From contig NC_058193.1 in assembly GCF_907165205.1 (NCBI RefSeq), positions 14,707,521-14,771,520 on the forward strand: a stretch of DNA of 64,000 nucleotides, read 5' to 3'. Positions 29,622 to 41,269 of the stretch are shown piece by piece. Source of the stretch: Coccinella septempunctata (Eukaryota > Arthropoda > Insecta > Coleoptera > Coccinellidae). Numbering within the stretch: position 1 is the first letter of the stretch; each line of letters starts with the position of its first letter. The position numbers were made by a program, and so were the translations under genes. Below the pieces are notes generated by a model. The model had not been told where the DNA came from. It worked only from the letters and a program-made list of their open reading frames with translations, and did no database searches.

Positions 29622-32600
29622 TCATCTCAAATTTTCAGGATGATCTTCCTGCAGCCATCCGTCCTCATCGCTCAGGAAACGTCTTTTAGAAAATGTATTT
29701 TGGTACGGTCTCAAGGCCCATTCTACATCAGCGGCTTCTGCGGTATCCAATGTGCCAAGCTTGATTTCGAACAGTTTCAGTTGAAAGCGAGGTCCAACCT
29801 CTTCCATTTCAATCTAGAAAATTAAATAATTATTGTATTATAGATACATAGATCTATACAGGGTGTATTTTAAGGTGAGGCTTTTTTCAACAGAAGGTAG
29901 AACTGTCATTTTTGGTGAAATGACTTATTTTGGTGATTTCTACCTTCTGTCCAAAAAACCCCTTTGAAAACACCCTGTTTATGTATGCAAAGAAAATATC
30001 GCTTTTCAAGAAGAATGTGTCGTGTTATCTGATCCTAGTTTTGTCATATTTTAAGTTCGTATTATTTGATATAATTGTGACGGATTAAATTTGATTTCTA
30101 AAATAATTATCGATAAAAGATATTGTAATTGAAGGATTTAAATGTTGTTTCTTTGATATTTACAGGCAGCAGTATTGTTTTGTATATTAGCAAATAAAAC
30201 TTTGATATTTACAGAGAAACGCAATTGAGTCTTTCATCCCCAATAAAAAGAACATATTATAAAACAACATTTTTTTCACTTTCTCCTGGAAATATGGAAA
30301 AAATTGAGATTTGATTTTGCTGTGAAACCAACGGCAGATGGAAGATCAAATATTTCATGTATAACTTCAATAGCTACACCTGATGGAAGATTTTAGGGCT
30401 ACCAGAGGAATTCCAACCAGCAAATCTTCACCAAGAAATAACAAACACTTCAAATTATGCCAAGGTAAAAAAATCATTAACTAAGAGACATCAAACGAGA
30501 ATAATATGGATGAAATTGACAAAAGATATATCAAAAGTATTTTTGGATGAAGAAGAAAACTTGCAGTTCGATGATACCTATTTAGAGGAAATTAAGGAAA
30601 AAGAAATTACTAATGAATCTATTCCTAGTAACTCAGGGCAAACATTAGAAAAAATTTTTGAGAAACTTCTTGGAAATAACTACTCTCAATTTGAACCAAA
30701 AACCTGAGGGGAAATAGCAAAAGGTTTCAAAATAGAGAAATTCACTGGTAGATGCTCAAATACTATTCAATGGATTGAAGATTTCAATAAAGAATGTGAA
30801 CGTTTTCAAATCGATGAGGATAAGAAGAAAATTGAGATTCTGAAATATTTTTTGACAAATTCTGGTATTGAGTGGTACAGCTGTATGCTTATGGAATGGA
30901 ATATATGGGAAAAAAATTTTGCGATACGTTTGGGAACAAAGGATGGTCACCGATCAGATATGCTCTCGCCTTTAAATATCAAGCAGGTTCATTGCTTGAA
31001 TATGCGTTAAAAAAAGAAAAATTATTATTGAAAGTGAGAAAATCAATTGATACTGGGACACTTATAGACCTTATAGCATTTGGATTACCTAATAATGTTT
31101 CTGATAAAATTGATAGAGAAAATTTAAAAGGAACAGAAGATCTCTAAAATGAAATAGAGAAACTTGAACAAATTGTAAGGAATAATAGGTATGATAAGAA
31201 ATGTAATATTGAATTTATGAATTCTGGAAAAACAAAGTCGAATATGTGTTAGTGAGAACAAAGGGATACGTTACCATCTTGAGGAAAATTGCTGGTTTAG
31301 AGAGAAAAATAAAAAATCTGCTTTGAGAACTGTAAATAACACTGCCTAAGAAATAGAATTAAATGATAAAAATCCAAAAAACTAGAGGTGCCACCATTAA
31401 TAAAGCTCAAGTTACTATCAAATGATACTTTAGAAGTTTGTAGAATTTACGACTCAGGTTCCAATGTATCATTAATTAATGCAAAATTATTAAAAATTAA
31501 GTCGAAGGAAATTATAAATAATACAGAAATAGTAAACTTGAAAACTATTAATGGTGAGAAGAAAACAGAAGGTTTAGCTACACTTAAAATTAAATTTACA
31601 ACATAGAAAGACTAATGGATATACTTGTGGTAGAAAATGAAAATTTCAATTATGATTTTTTAATTGGCTTGGATTGTATCCAAACTTTTAAATTAATGCA
31701 AAATGAAGACTTGAAGATCATACAGTGTTGTAATGCAGAACAAGAAATAGTGTATAATAAAAATGATGAAATTCCTGATGTATTAGGTGAACAAAATGAA
31801 GATGAAATAAAGCATTCGAACAATTTTTATGAAATCAATTTCAATGAGCATATAAACACCGATGAATTTGAAATAGTGATAAACCACTTTGCGAAAGATA
31901 AATATGACGTCAGTACTGTGAGACATTATGAAGCTTATATTGACTTGATGGTGGACAAATACTGTTACAAGCGTCCATATAGATGCACAGCAGAAGATAG
32001 GAGAGAAATAGAAAATCAGGTATCAAAATTATTAGAGAAGAATTTGATTGAGGAATCTTATAGCCCATTTGCAGCCCCAGTAACTTTGGCTTATAAAAAA
32101 GAAGATGAAAGAAAAACAAGGTTGTGTAGATTGTAGATTTTAGAGAATTAAATAAAATTGTTGTCCCTCAATCTCAACCGTTTCCGTTAACTGAGGACCT
32201 AATGATTAAAACTGTAAATTGAAAATAGTTTTCTACTCTCGATATAAATTCAGCATTCTGGTCAACTCCTTTGAAAATTCAAGATAGATACAAAACAGCA
32301 TTTGTGACACAAGAAGGCCATTTTCAATGGACATGCCTCGGATATGTGTGAACTTGAATTCATATTCCATGTCTCTGTTCATATCATTCAGATTGTCAGA
32401 TGTTCATCGATATGGACACATAAACCAATATTTTGGTATGGTTTCTCTTCCCTTATTCCTCTAACCTCCAGTTATTAATTTATTATTCCATTTGGAAATA
32501 CATTAACAAATCAGACAAAACTGACAGTTGACACCTTTCAGAAAATGTCATCAGTAACTATGACGTCACACAACACCGTAACCATAGTAAGCTGTGGTTA

Positions 32601-35600
32601 GAGCGCCAAAATTCGCCTTTAACTGCAGTAAAAATCTTCCCCGTTCCAGAAACTAAAAAGAATATACGTCAATTGTTAGGAAAATAATGGTGGTATTCTG
32701 CTTTCATCTGTAAGACAATCTGTAACTTTTTATAAGCCTACAGGAAAATTGACATTTTTAGTGATCTGTAGCTTACAGGAATCCGTAATTATTTACGATA
32801 AGTAGTTCAAAAGTAACACTGTTAAGAAGATAATTACAGGAACATTTCCAGAATTGCATTATTAATGAATCTATGAATCGGACACTGACAGATCGATCGT
32901 ACGCTACAGATTTGTAACTTACAGATGAAAAGCGGAATACAACCATAAATTTCTATCATAAATTTGTACCACACGGTGCAATTATCCTGGAACCATTATA
33001 CAATTTATTACGGAAGGACGTGAAATTCATATGGTCCAAAGAATGTCAGGAGTCATTTGATAAAATTAAGGCGATGTTAAGTTCTGAACCATTTCTTAAA
33101 ATCTTCGATCCTGAATTACCAATAGAAATTTACACAGATGCGAGCAACCCCTTCCAACTTATATAGGCAGAAATGCAACCGCTTTAGTTCGCCCTTCAGT
33201 CGGTGCGATTACTTTGGGGCGCTAGAGTCGAGTCTTGTTACTATAGAAATCAAAAATAATATCTTTGATAGAAATCCTACATAGATTTTCAATCTATGAA
33301 ATACTGTTCTGATGACAGATTTATTTTGGCGAAGTTTTTCCAAGAAATGTTCTTATTTCTTCAATAATTTGTTTGACTAGTGGGAATCACTTTCTAGTGA
33401 TGAGTTCTTCTAGTTCCGTTTCTTGCTTTACTGGTAAGTGATTGGTTTTTTGATAATTATGTTTGTGTAATCATGAAGCTTGGAATTTGTCTGCTCAACG
33501 ATGGCTTGAGAAAGTATAAGTTCTTCAAAGAAAAATTGTATTTTAACACGTTTAAAGTTGACTCGGTTTAAGGCCAGCGGTTCGATGAGACCGCTGTCTC
33601 CAAAATCACTCCAACTCAATTGTGGCTATTCTTTAAACCTCATAACAGGCCGCTTGGCCACAAGAAGTGCTTTTTGGGTTGTCGAAAAAGTTGGAAAATA
33701 TGATTCTATATCATATTCGTTCAAAAAATAATACCATTGAGTTTGAATACGACCGAGTTGAATACCCAAAGTTCATACAAAACCAAGCGTTATTCTTATG
33801 AAGATCCTATTAATTTGAGATGAAGTACAATTTTGCAACTGAGTACCTACTTATTAATGGATATATTTTCAGTATTTGAAAACTCAACATTCCTTCAACA
33901 AATTTTTCTCGAAAATGGTTTACCAGAAGAAACAGAGAGTTTAACGAAGAGAAGACCTCGAATATCCAGTAAACAGGAGCAATTACAAGAATACCTATAT
34001 TTCATTTCTGGTTTAATGTAATAGTTATGTCGTTATATTCCTAACCAATATCATTTTCTGCAGAACAACTTCTTAGAGATATGGTTTAAAGGTCAATAAA
34101 AATTCCGCTCCTTCCTAAACTGCTCTTATTTTATTTTCCAATAATTTGTACTTGAATACTTTTACAATCACGATTCATTTTTCAATCAACAAATTTGTCA
34201 TCAATTTATCGGTACCTAATGTAGTATCTTTAGTTTTGTTGCAAATGAATGAAATAGTTTCATTTGTGAATTACAAGTAAGACGACGCAAAGTTTACTGG
34301 GGTTCAAAATTTCAAATCGAATGAATAGGTTTTGGCCTGCCACCTACGACCGATGCATGCCGCAGAGAAGTAGTTCCGATTTCCGTCGGTGCGATTTTGG
34401 AGCAGCGCTGTTGTAGTGCCTAGAAATCATAGATTACAAACAGTGTCAATAAATTTAGTACGGGAGTCGGACTTCTTCTCGTTTGGTATTTCTATGGATG
34501 CGAGTATCAAAGGAGTGGGAGCAGTGCTGAAACAAAAGGATAAAAATGGAGATAGAAAGCCAGTTGCTTATTTTTCAAAAGAATTGAATGAAGCACAAAA
34601 GGAGAAGAAGGCAATATATCTAGAATGTCTAGCAATAAGAGAAGCTGTGAAATATTGGCAACACTGGCTCATGCGAAAAGAATTTATGGTCTATTCGGAT
34701 CATAAACCACTAGAAAATGTGAACATAAAAGCTAGAACAGATGAGGAGCCAGGAGTTTTAACTTATTATTTATCCCAATACAATTTCAAAATCAAATACA
34801 ACCCAGGAAAATCGAATCAAGAGGCTGACTGTCTAAGAAGAAATCCAGTTTTGGAGCATTATGAAAATAATGACGATTTTTTAAAAGTGGCAAATTTAAT
34901 AAAATTTGAAGATATAAACAAAGACCACCGGCGTGGAGTTGGCCACATCCACACATACACTGCACGAAAAAAAATTGGTTCTCACGTTTAGCAAGGGAAT
35001 TATGGGGAAAATATTGTTTGATTCGCTAAATTTAATCATAACAAAGTCATACAATCATAGACTTATAATAACATGGACTCCGCCTGTGAGAGAGAGGTGG
35101 GTAGGTTGAATAAGATGGAGAGTTTGTGAGCAAGCTGTCAAAAGGTTATATAACACAAGTTTATGCGAAAATTTTCCTAAATAAATTTTCAACAAGCTTC
35201 CGAGAAGACACACAGGAATTCCAAAGCATTCCTTCGAAATGAATTTTTAAAAAAATATGTGAGTTTTATTCAAGAATACATGTAATGAGATTAATAATCA
35301 ACGTATCAACACCTTGTGGGCAATGTCTGCGAAAATTGTGAAAATTTTCCATAATAAATGTTTAACAAGCTTCCGAGAAGGCAAACAGGAATTCCTCAAC
35401 GTTCCTTCGAAATGGAAAATATAAAAATTATGTGAGTTTCATTCAAGAATAAATATAATGTGAATAATAAATCAACGTATGAACACCTTGTGGGCAACGT
35501 CTGCGTCACATATTTGTTTATATCCATCATATGATTTTGAAATTGCCCACACGGAATCAGTTCATCTCTTTCTTATTCGATTAGAACGCATAAGCTCTTC

Positions 35601-38600
35601 TCTCTTTAATGCACCCAACCCGAGGGGTGAACCGGTCTTGAATTGTGGTGTACAAATTGTAGGAATTGTTTTGAATTGTCATGAATTGAATTGCCAGGAA
35701 TTATCATGAATTGTCGTCAATTGCCAGGAATTGTTGAGAATTGTCGTGAATTGTCAGGAATTGTTGTGAATTGTCATGAATTTTCGCGAATTGTTATGAA
35801 TTGCAAAGCATTTTGTTAAATTATTATGCATCCGCTGACATGTAATTTTCAGTTGTGCAACTTCCTAGTCTTATAAACGAGTAGCATCTATTCATTTATA
35901 TGGGCATACCTAGTATACAGGGTCATTCTTTCTTAATCCCACCCAAAATCATACGAAAAACTACAGAAGATATTTTCACGCAATTCATTTTCAGTGGGTT
36001 ATCCGAGATGTCGTTGAAATCTGGAATATGTGAAATATACAGGGTGTTCCCGAATTCATGCGACGAAATTCAGGAGGTGATGGGTCATATGAAATTAAGA
36101 TGGGTCTTTCCTGTAACAAAATTTCCTCAGCCCACCCCTTTGTGAGATATCACTCCTAAAAGGTGGTGACTAAAATTCAGTTTTTATTTTTTTTTTCTGA
36201 AATTCCATTGAAGCTATTATAGAAACTTAGAATTCTGTATTTTTCGTGCACTCGCTTATGACTAACCCCGGGAATTTTTCAATATTCCTGTTACATTATA
36301 CGGGTGTGAAATTAGCAACCCTACTTAATTTCATATCAAAACTTTTTTTCCCAAAAACAATAGCTGAATAGAAAAACCATATTTTAAAATGTTTTCAATA
36401 AATTGAGTGGAAAAGAGTAAAGAAGCAAAATGTGGAAGGTTTATAATAAATGCTGGAAATGATCGCATCCAGCCAAAATACACGAACGTAGTCTACGTGT
36501 TATGGAATACTGGTAAATACCAGTATTCCAAAGAAAAATAAAAACTCAATTTCAGTCACCACCTTTTGAGGGTGATATCTCGAAAAGGGGTCGGCTGAGG
36601 AAATTTCATACGAGCATTGACCTCCTGAATTTTATCGCATCAATTTTTAGCACCCTGTATGAGTTTTAGTCACTCACTTGTATGCCCAATAAATTTCACA
36701 TTTTTGGATCCGGCATCGAATTTTAATGGGATTACGATCATCCCCTCACTTATATTTCGAAGCTTTCCAGGGACATATTTCTGCTCTTGGAAAAATATTC
36801 TGTATTCGAGACGATCAATCACAAAGATGATCAAAGCTACTTGCCCTTTCACGTTAGAAGAATGAAATTTTCAGTACTTATTATTGAAGTTATGTTGTAC
36901 GTCTTTCACTTCACATATTGACGGAAGAATTCCACAGATATCCACAAAAACAGGCAAAATTTTAATTAAAAACGTCGTTATAAACTTAAAATGGGAACCC
37001 CAATTTAATTATGATTTTTACATTAAATAAAGAAGTTTACGGCATGCAGACATTTATTGAATTCTGAAAAAGTACACCTCCGGAAAGGATTCGAACCCGC
37101 GACCCACTTATTTATTATAACTCACAGTCATGAATTCCACTTCTTAATTTAAATTTCGTCTTATGATTTTTATTTCTGAAAACCATCAAAAAATGTCACA
37201 TCAACTATATGCCTGTTTTATTAATCTATGCCTGTAATTCATCATTTTTGAAATATTCAACCAATAATAGGTATATCTAGTAGTAACTTTCAGTTTTAAT
37301 TATTTATCTGATTTTCAAATAATTAAATAATGAATAATAGTAAAAGTCCGTAATTCTCATCTACACATCTCATTTCTTTCCACTGTTTACTAAAGTAAGA
37401 ACAAAATTTCTGGTTCCACGGCCACCAAGTCAACCCGATCTAACGAACTGAAAAATATGCATACACCTAATGGACATGCATCCAGTATATGGTTCGTGCA
37501 TACTACTTATTTCTGCAACTAGAAAATTGCAGAACTAAAGCTTTCATGTCAGCGCATGGCCTAATAATTAAAAAACTCTTTGGAATTCATAACAATTTCA
37601 CAAAACTCATAAGAATTTTCAAACAATTCGTGAATTGTTTGACAAATTATAGCAATTCACGGCAATCCACAAAATTTCCTGACAATTTACGAAAATTTCG
37701 TGTCAATTCACGACCATTCTCAAGAATTCCTGGCAGTTCACTTATCCAGTTTCATATTGTTGTTGAAATCGATTGCAAACATGTCAATGTTGTTTCATTA
37801 TTTTCGACAATCAAGCGTTGATTCCCTGATCTAGCTTCGTGAAACCGGAACTTAATCTGAATAAATATACTTAGTATGATCTGAAAAAACTTCGATATTG
37901 CATATTTGAGATTTACTCTGAAATATGAATTGCCATGAATTGTATTGAATTGTGTTGAATTGGTATGAATTGTTTTGAATTTTCATGAATTGTCCGTGAA
38001 TTGTCAGAAATTGCCATGAATTTTCTTGAATTGTGTGAATTGTTGGAATTGTCTGAATTGTTTTATATGTTATTATAGGAATTGCGTGAATTGTCTGAAT
38101 TGTGGTTTACAACATTTTCATGACCGGTTCACCCCTCGTTATTATCAATGTGAGCACCTTACAAATTATCCCAAGATCATGTTACAAGTACTTACTAAGA
38201 GAAATTGATTCTCACCTGTTTATCCACCTTCTTGTACGTGTGATGTCTAAAACAGATGTAATCATCATGATTTGCAAAACTTATTACCCTCTTGGAATCT
38301 TCTTTTGGTACTGGGAATAAATACTTCAAAATATTCATCACACGTTCTGCCAAACTTGTTTTAAAATTATGGAAAACCAAATGTGGGTACTGTTCAGACA
38401 TTGTTCCAATATCTGGAATGTCATGCCTCATGACAACGTCTGATAGCGTGAAGTAAGCTGTGGGACCATAAGGTAAATGACAAACAATGAGAGTATCGGG
38501 AACACCCCTATGTTCATGAACAATAATAAAATCTGTTACATCATTTGTTCTGCATGCATCTATCAATTGTTTCATTTCATAGTTTCCCCTGTTCATTCTC

Positions 38601-38968
38601 TGAGCATTAGGAAATATTAATCTAAGCTCTTTCGCAAATTGTTTCAATTTAGCACTGGGATCTCGTGAAGTAGTTAGCATTATTTTGGGGTTTTCTCTAC
38701 CAGCATATCTATATTCATCATCTTGAGAGTTAGCAAAAGCCCCTCCACTCACTCCACCTATCTGCACAGCCCTTTCAGGTCCAGCATCATCGTACTCGGT
38801 TTTCCGAGTGAAATACAAGGCCTTACTCTGCAAGTCTCCATGAATAGTTGAATTATTGGCTATACTACTTTTTACCAGGTCTTTTTTCTTTTGAATAGCA
38901 CGATGTTGTTCTTCCTTCGACTTTCTATATATAAATTCTCGTCTCGAACGAGCGGTACGCTTCAACAT
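29622..38968 (-). CDS. IMP4: U3 small nucleolar ribonucleoprotein IMP4, two coding exons
   Basis: Coding is complement(29622..29813, 38216..38968). Exon 1 gives 251 residues from MLKRTARSRREFIYRKSKEE through the Brix domain (ENPKIMLTTSRDPS, FPNAQRMNRG, FIIVHEHRGVPDTLIVCHLP, MRHDIPDIGTMSEQYPHL). Exon 2 supplies the conserved end (EEVGPRFQLKLFEIKLGTL, DVEWALRPYQNT, KRRFLS). The donor is CAG/GTGAGA and the acceptor TTTTCTAG, in frame; total length about 314 residues, a little longer than human. IMP4 works in the nucleolus with IMP3 and MPP10 in the SSU processome, aiding U3 pairing to pre-rRNA. Both splice sites and reading frame look intact, so it is probably the functional host gene. Confidence 0.95.
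29859..29977. mobile_element. 119-bp MITE (CAGGGTG ends)
   Basis: It starts CAGGGTGTATTTTAAGG and ends GAAAACACCCTG. An inner pair (CAGAAGGTAGAA / TTCTACCTTCTG) extends the inverted repeats, and a left TA is visible. It is probably mariner-type by its CAGGGTG end. Confidence 0.75.
32345..32610. other. Foreign segment replacing the RT catalytic core
   Basis: Between the RT blocks ending HFQWTC and starting NSPLTAV lie about 270 bp without RT coding, where the YxDD box should be. No TIRs or target duplication were found, so a deletion with filler or an undefined insertion are both possible. Confidence 0.4.
32688..32945. mobile_element. 258-bp Harbinger-like MITE with TAA duplication
   Basis: TAA lies at 32685-32687 and 32946-32948. 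The ends TGGTGGTATTCTGCTTTCAT and the complement of TGGTTGTATTCCGCTTTTCA form TIRs of about 28 bp. Removal joins the Gypsy RT frame LLGK-INFYHKF. A three-base TAA duplication is typical of PIF/Harbinger elements, a full-length member of which lies at 44320. Confidence 0.8.
33137..34504. mobile_element. 1352-bp insertion with 8-bp TSD (GATGCGAG), CA...TG ends
   Basis: GATGCGAG occurs at 33137-33144 and 34497-34504. Removing the insert restores RNase H from IEIYTDAS directly to IKGVGAVLKQ, so the borders are exact. It begins CAACCCCTTCC and ends TATTTCTATG, without clear TIRs. Diverged direct repeats (GTCGGTGCGATT with following bases) occur near both ends at about 33200 and 34385. No transposase is recognised. 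An 8-bp duplication fits the P or hAT superfamilies. Confidence 0.7.
35165..35502. repeat. Two tandem copies of a 164-174 bp unit
   Basis: Copies start at 35165 and 35329, each beginning GCGAAAATT, containing CAACAAGCTTCCGAGAAG and CATTCAAGAATA-like segments, and ending CACCTTGTGGGCAA. They differ at about one base in ten. They lie directly after the Gypsy remnant and may be part of its 3' end. Confidence 0.7.
35638..35810 (+). repeat. Degenerate GAATTGTCRTGAATTG minisatellite
   Basis: About a dozen imperfect units of 10-12 bp around the core GAATTGTC run here. The same repeat is present at 37925-38110, and in the opposite orientation at 37565-37745. Confidence 0.85.
36040..36657. mobile_element. 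618-bp MITE with about 130-bp TIRs and TA duplication
   Basis: It starts CAGGGTGTTCC at 36040 and ends with CACCCTG at 36657, with TA on each side. The inverted arms (GAATTCATGCGACGAAATTC, then GAGGTGATGGG..., GTGAGATATCACTC) match 36520-36657 in reverse with scattered changes. A separate 28-bp hairpin occurs at about 36504-36531 (TGGAATACTGGTA arms). Confidence 0.85.
37076..37130 (-). repeat. tRNA-like / SINE B-box remnant
   Basis: On the minus strand GGTCGCGGGTTCGAATCC carries a perfect tRNA B box (GGTTCGAATCC). The surrounding bases do not fold into a T arm or a full tRNA, and no clear A box is present. It is probably a tRNA-derived SINE fragment. Confidence 0.4.
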
Positions 38969-39280
38969 TTTGATCTTACATGAACCACAATATCCGAAAT
39001 TAACTGATTGTTGCTGTTAAGATATTTTTTTAGTAGAACTTATACTGTCACTCCTCCCTATTTTTACACTTACACTGTTTAACAACTAAGATTAGACCAT
39101 ATTCTTCGAATTCACTTATCGACTATAGGATAATATGGGGATAAGGTATAACGTCCATACGTTCAATGTCACCGAGTTGAAGATTGAGGTTAAGTTAAGT
39201 CTCTAATCTTTGGCCAAGAGGTTAGTTTGCCCATAGACACTAAGTATTTTTCTTTTTCGTTGCCGCTTGAGAAAGAAATT
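38969..39280. other. IMP4 upstream region (probable promoter)
   Basis: Unique-looking AT-rich sequence lies between the IMP4 start codon and the first micro-insertion. No TATA box is obvious. It presumably holds the IMP4 promoter and 5' UTR. Confidence 0.4.
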
Positions 39281-39321
39281 GTTACCAACAGAGACCCCCT
39301 CCCTTTCTCTATGGTTACCAA
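39281..39321. mobile_element. 25-bp micro-insertion, 8-bp TSD GTTACCAA
   Basis: GTTACCAA occurs at 39281-39288 and 39314-39321. The insert begins CAGAGACC and ends TTTCTCTATG: two different end types (CAGAGA and CATAGAGA) meet, so it is only partly palindromic. It lies about 310 bp upstream of the IMP4 start codon. Its right half matches the insert at 44273-44290. Confidence 0.8.
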
Positions 39322-39322
39322 T

Positions 39323-39372
39323 GAGTTCTCCATTGAACTCATAGAGTTCCCATAGAGTTCAATGGAGTTCTC
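39323..39372. mobile_element. 34-bp palindromic micro-insertion, 8-bp TSD GAGTTCTC
   Basis: GAGTTCTC occurs at 39323-39330 and 39365-39372. The insert starts CATTGAACTC and ends GAGTTCAATG. Its length, 34 bp, equals two 17-nt ends, the maximum expected for an unresected P-type excision footprint. Three other inserts in the window share the same ten-base ends. Confidence 0.85.
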
Positions 39373-39719
39373 TTATCTTAGCTGTATTCGGGTTCGGCTT
39401 TCGGACAGTCCGAGAATGATTCTAGAACTGCGCAGAGGATTGAATACACTAGCGTCTATTTCCTGTGCTTTACAAATGAACCTTCATTTGTCATTTATCC
39501 CTGCTGTGCTGCCATCTGTAGTGGGAAGTGGGAGTTATGATGTGCGCGGTCATATGTTCCTGAATGTCAAAATTCAAATTTGATTAAATTAACGCAAAGC
39601 GGATTTTCGTATATAAAGTTCACATTTTGAAACACCCCAATCAGCAATATAAATGCGGCAAGGTGTTTTCCAATTCCAACATATCAAGTTTGACACGCCA
39701 GGAATTTTCACAGAGATGA

Positions 39720-41269
39720 AACTACTGAAATCGCTTCTAACTTGTACAAAAATGCAGCGAAATATAATTATAACTGCCATTGTGGAAAGAACTTTAGTGA
39801 TAAAAATAATTTCACGAACCATCATAAGATCCACGGTGAAGATTCATCTTCTGGTAGTGGTAGTTACCAACGGTAGGTAGGTATTCTTCTAAAATTTAGT
39901 CATAATATACAGTCTATCATATTTTCATTACAATTTCAGAATGAAGTTCATAACCAGTTGCATAGTATTTTACATGAGATAGATCAACAAGTTTTACGTA
40001 GAAAGCTGTTCAATTTCCTAAACCAATGTGATGATCCAGATGTAACAGATTTTATTACTTCAAAGAAAATTGGGCATATGCTTACTGACTTCATGCTGGT
40101 ATTAATACTGATATGCATCTAGAGAGATTTCATAAGACTTTTAAATATATTTACCTCAAAGGAAAGAAAGTTAAAAGACTAGATAAGGGAATATGTGCAA
40201 TCATGCAATTTGTTGACAGACTTATATCCCGTCATAAGGATAAAATCTGCAGTAAAGTCAAAGAAATAAGAGTTTGTCATGAAACTATGACCAGCTTGGA
40301 TAAAAATTTATTAATATAATGTGAAGATGGATGGAAAATACCTTCAAAAACATCTGAAGAAAACATTTATTCCAAAAACAGACAGCGATAGCCAAAATGC
40401 CAACTTAAATGTACATTGTGTAACATCTACATACATGAATATATCTGCTCTTGTATTGATTCACCTAGTTTCTGCTTCAAGGAAAGAAAATCTACTTGGG
40501 GATGGAGGACCAAACTTTCAAACTGATACTGGTGAGTGGTGAGTGGTTAATGGTAGCAATATGATAATGCCATTGAAGATTGAGAATAGTTATTTCATAT
40601 CACATGTTGCATAAGAAGAAGTCAACTATCAAGGTAATATGAAAAAATTTCATTATTGGGTTTAGGACATTTAGCACATTACTATCCTTTTTTTCTATTT
40701 CTATTTTTTTCATAAAGCTTGTATGGATATTTATTTATTATGTTTGGGTGCTTGTAGGAAATATTGTCCTTATAATAGCAGGGTGTATATTATCTATAGA
40801 TATTCTTTTGAAAGGGAGAAATAGCAACTTTTACAATCTTGAAACAATAAAGCAGGTATAAAGAAATGGCAACAAGAAGCAGATCGTAGAACCTGTTCCA
40901 GATCTCACTGCAAGCAGAGGAAAATTTTATTAGGGTTCTATACATATATCTTTAATAATACAGGAAAAAAAGAGATAAAAAACTATTTGAGTGCACTCTG
41001 TTATTATACTTCAAAGTAGTGGTTAATTTTACTGTATCCCCTGTTTTAGACAGTAGTAGGTGAAGGAGTGTGAAGACACAAAAGAGAAGAATTTAATTCT
41101 AAATGAAGTTGGTAGGAAAAGAGACTTGAAGAGGTCCGTAGAGAAGGAGAAGGAAGATATCAGGAACAAAATTGCGAGACATTTGAGGGACAGACATTCC
41201 CCTACCAAACTTCAAGTCATTAAAAATATTTTGGCTCCGCTTTCACCTACACACAGCTATAGATTCTAA
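39720..41269 (+). pseudogene. MULE-like transposase remnant with C2H2 and SWIM-type fingers
   Basis: Pieces in order are a C2H2 finger (NCHCGKNFSDKNNFTNHHKI), then NQLHSILHEIDQQVLRRKLF, then WAYAY and HAGINTDMHLERFHKTFKYI. That last block, with the following YLKGKKVKRLDKG, is a conserved segment of a MULE-like insect transposase family. CEDGWKIPSK and CTLCNIYIHEYICSCIDS follow, a SWIM-like Cys/His cluster. The tail (41060-41269) ends IKNILAPLSPTH. An in-frame stop sits within WAYAY-xLHAG, and there are frameshifts. The N-terminal catalytic Asp residues were not identified, so it is truncated. Confidence 0.55.

Larger units (their letters stand above)
30480..34990 (+). pseudogene. Decayed Gypsy-type retrotransposon (gag-pol) in the IMP4 intron
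   Basis: The gag-like part (30510-31320) includes CSNTIQWIEDFNKECERF. A protease with YDSGSNVSLI lies at about 31450. RT starts at about 31965 (KRPYRCTAEDRREIENQVSK, LIEESYSPFAAPV) and runs to about 32340. A later RT segment follows (32615-32687, NSPLTAVKIFPVPE; 32950-33144, EPLYNLLRKDVKFIWSKECQ), then RNase H (34505-34860, IKGVGAVLKQKDKNGDRKPV, YSDHKPLEN). The YxDD region is lost in a replaced segment at about 32345-32610. There are many stops. It is older than, and distinct from, the 19918 Gypsy element. Confidence 0.85.
35621..38138. mobile_element. 2.5 kb TIR element with inverted subterminal minisatellites
   Basis: CGAGGGGTGAACCGGTC at 35621 is exactly inverted at 38122-38138. Just inside each end are arrays of a degenerate GAATTGTCATGAATTG-type unit (35638-35810; 37925-38110), and an inverted array lies at 37565-37745. 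No target duplication or transposase was found. Its right end lies only 77 bp from the IMP4 exon 1 donor. A nested MITE sits at 36040-36657. Confidence 0.65.
29814..38215 (-). other. 8.4 kb IMP4 intron full of transposons
   Basis: It is bounded by GTGAGA and TTTTCTAG on the minus strand. It holds a CAGGGTG MITE, a decayed Gypsy element (sense opposite to IMP4) with two insertions of its own, a tandem duplication, and a 2.5 kb TIR element with minisatellites and a nested MITE. Homologous introns in other insects are likely much shorter, but this cannot be checked here. Confidence 0.9.

Noticed and set aside
36504..36531. TGGAATACTGGTA hairpin as a footprint
   Set aside because: No flanking direct repeats; it lies inside a MITE and is probably part of it.
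37076..37130. Functional tRNA gene on the minus strand
   Set aside because: Only the B box is present; no cloverleaf, A box or acceptor stem can be formed.
35638..38110. GAATTGTC arrays as a CRISPR-like repeat array
   Set aside because: Units are degenerate, have no spacers of constant length, and the host is a eukaryote.
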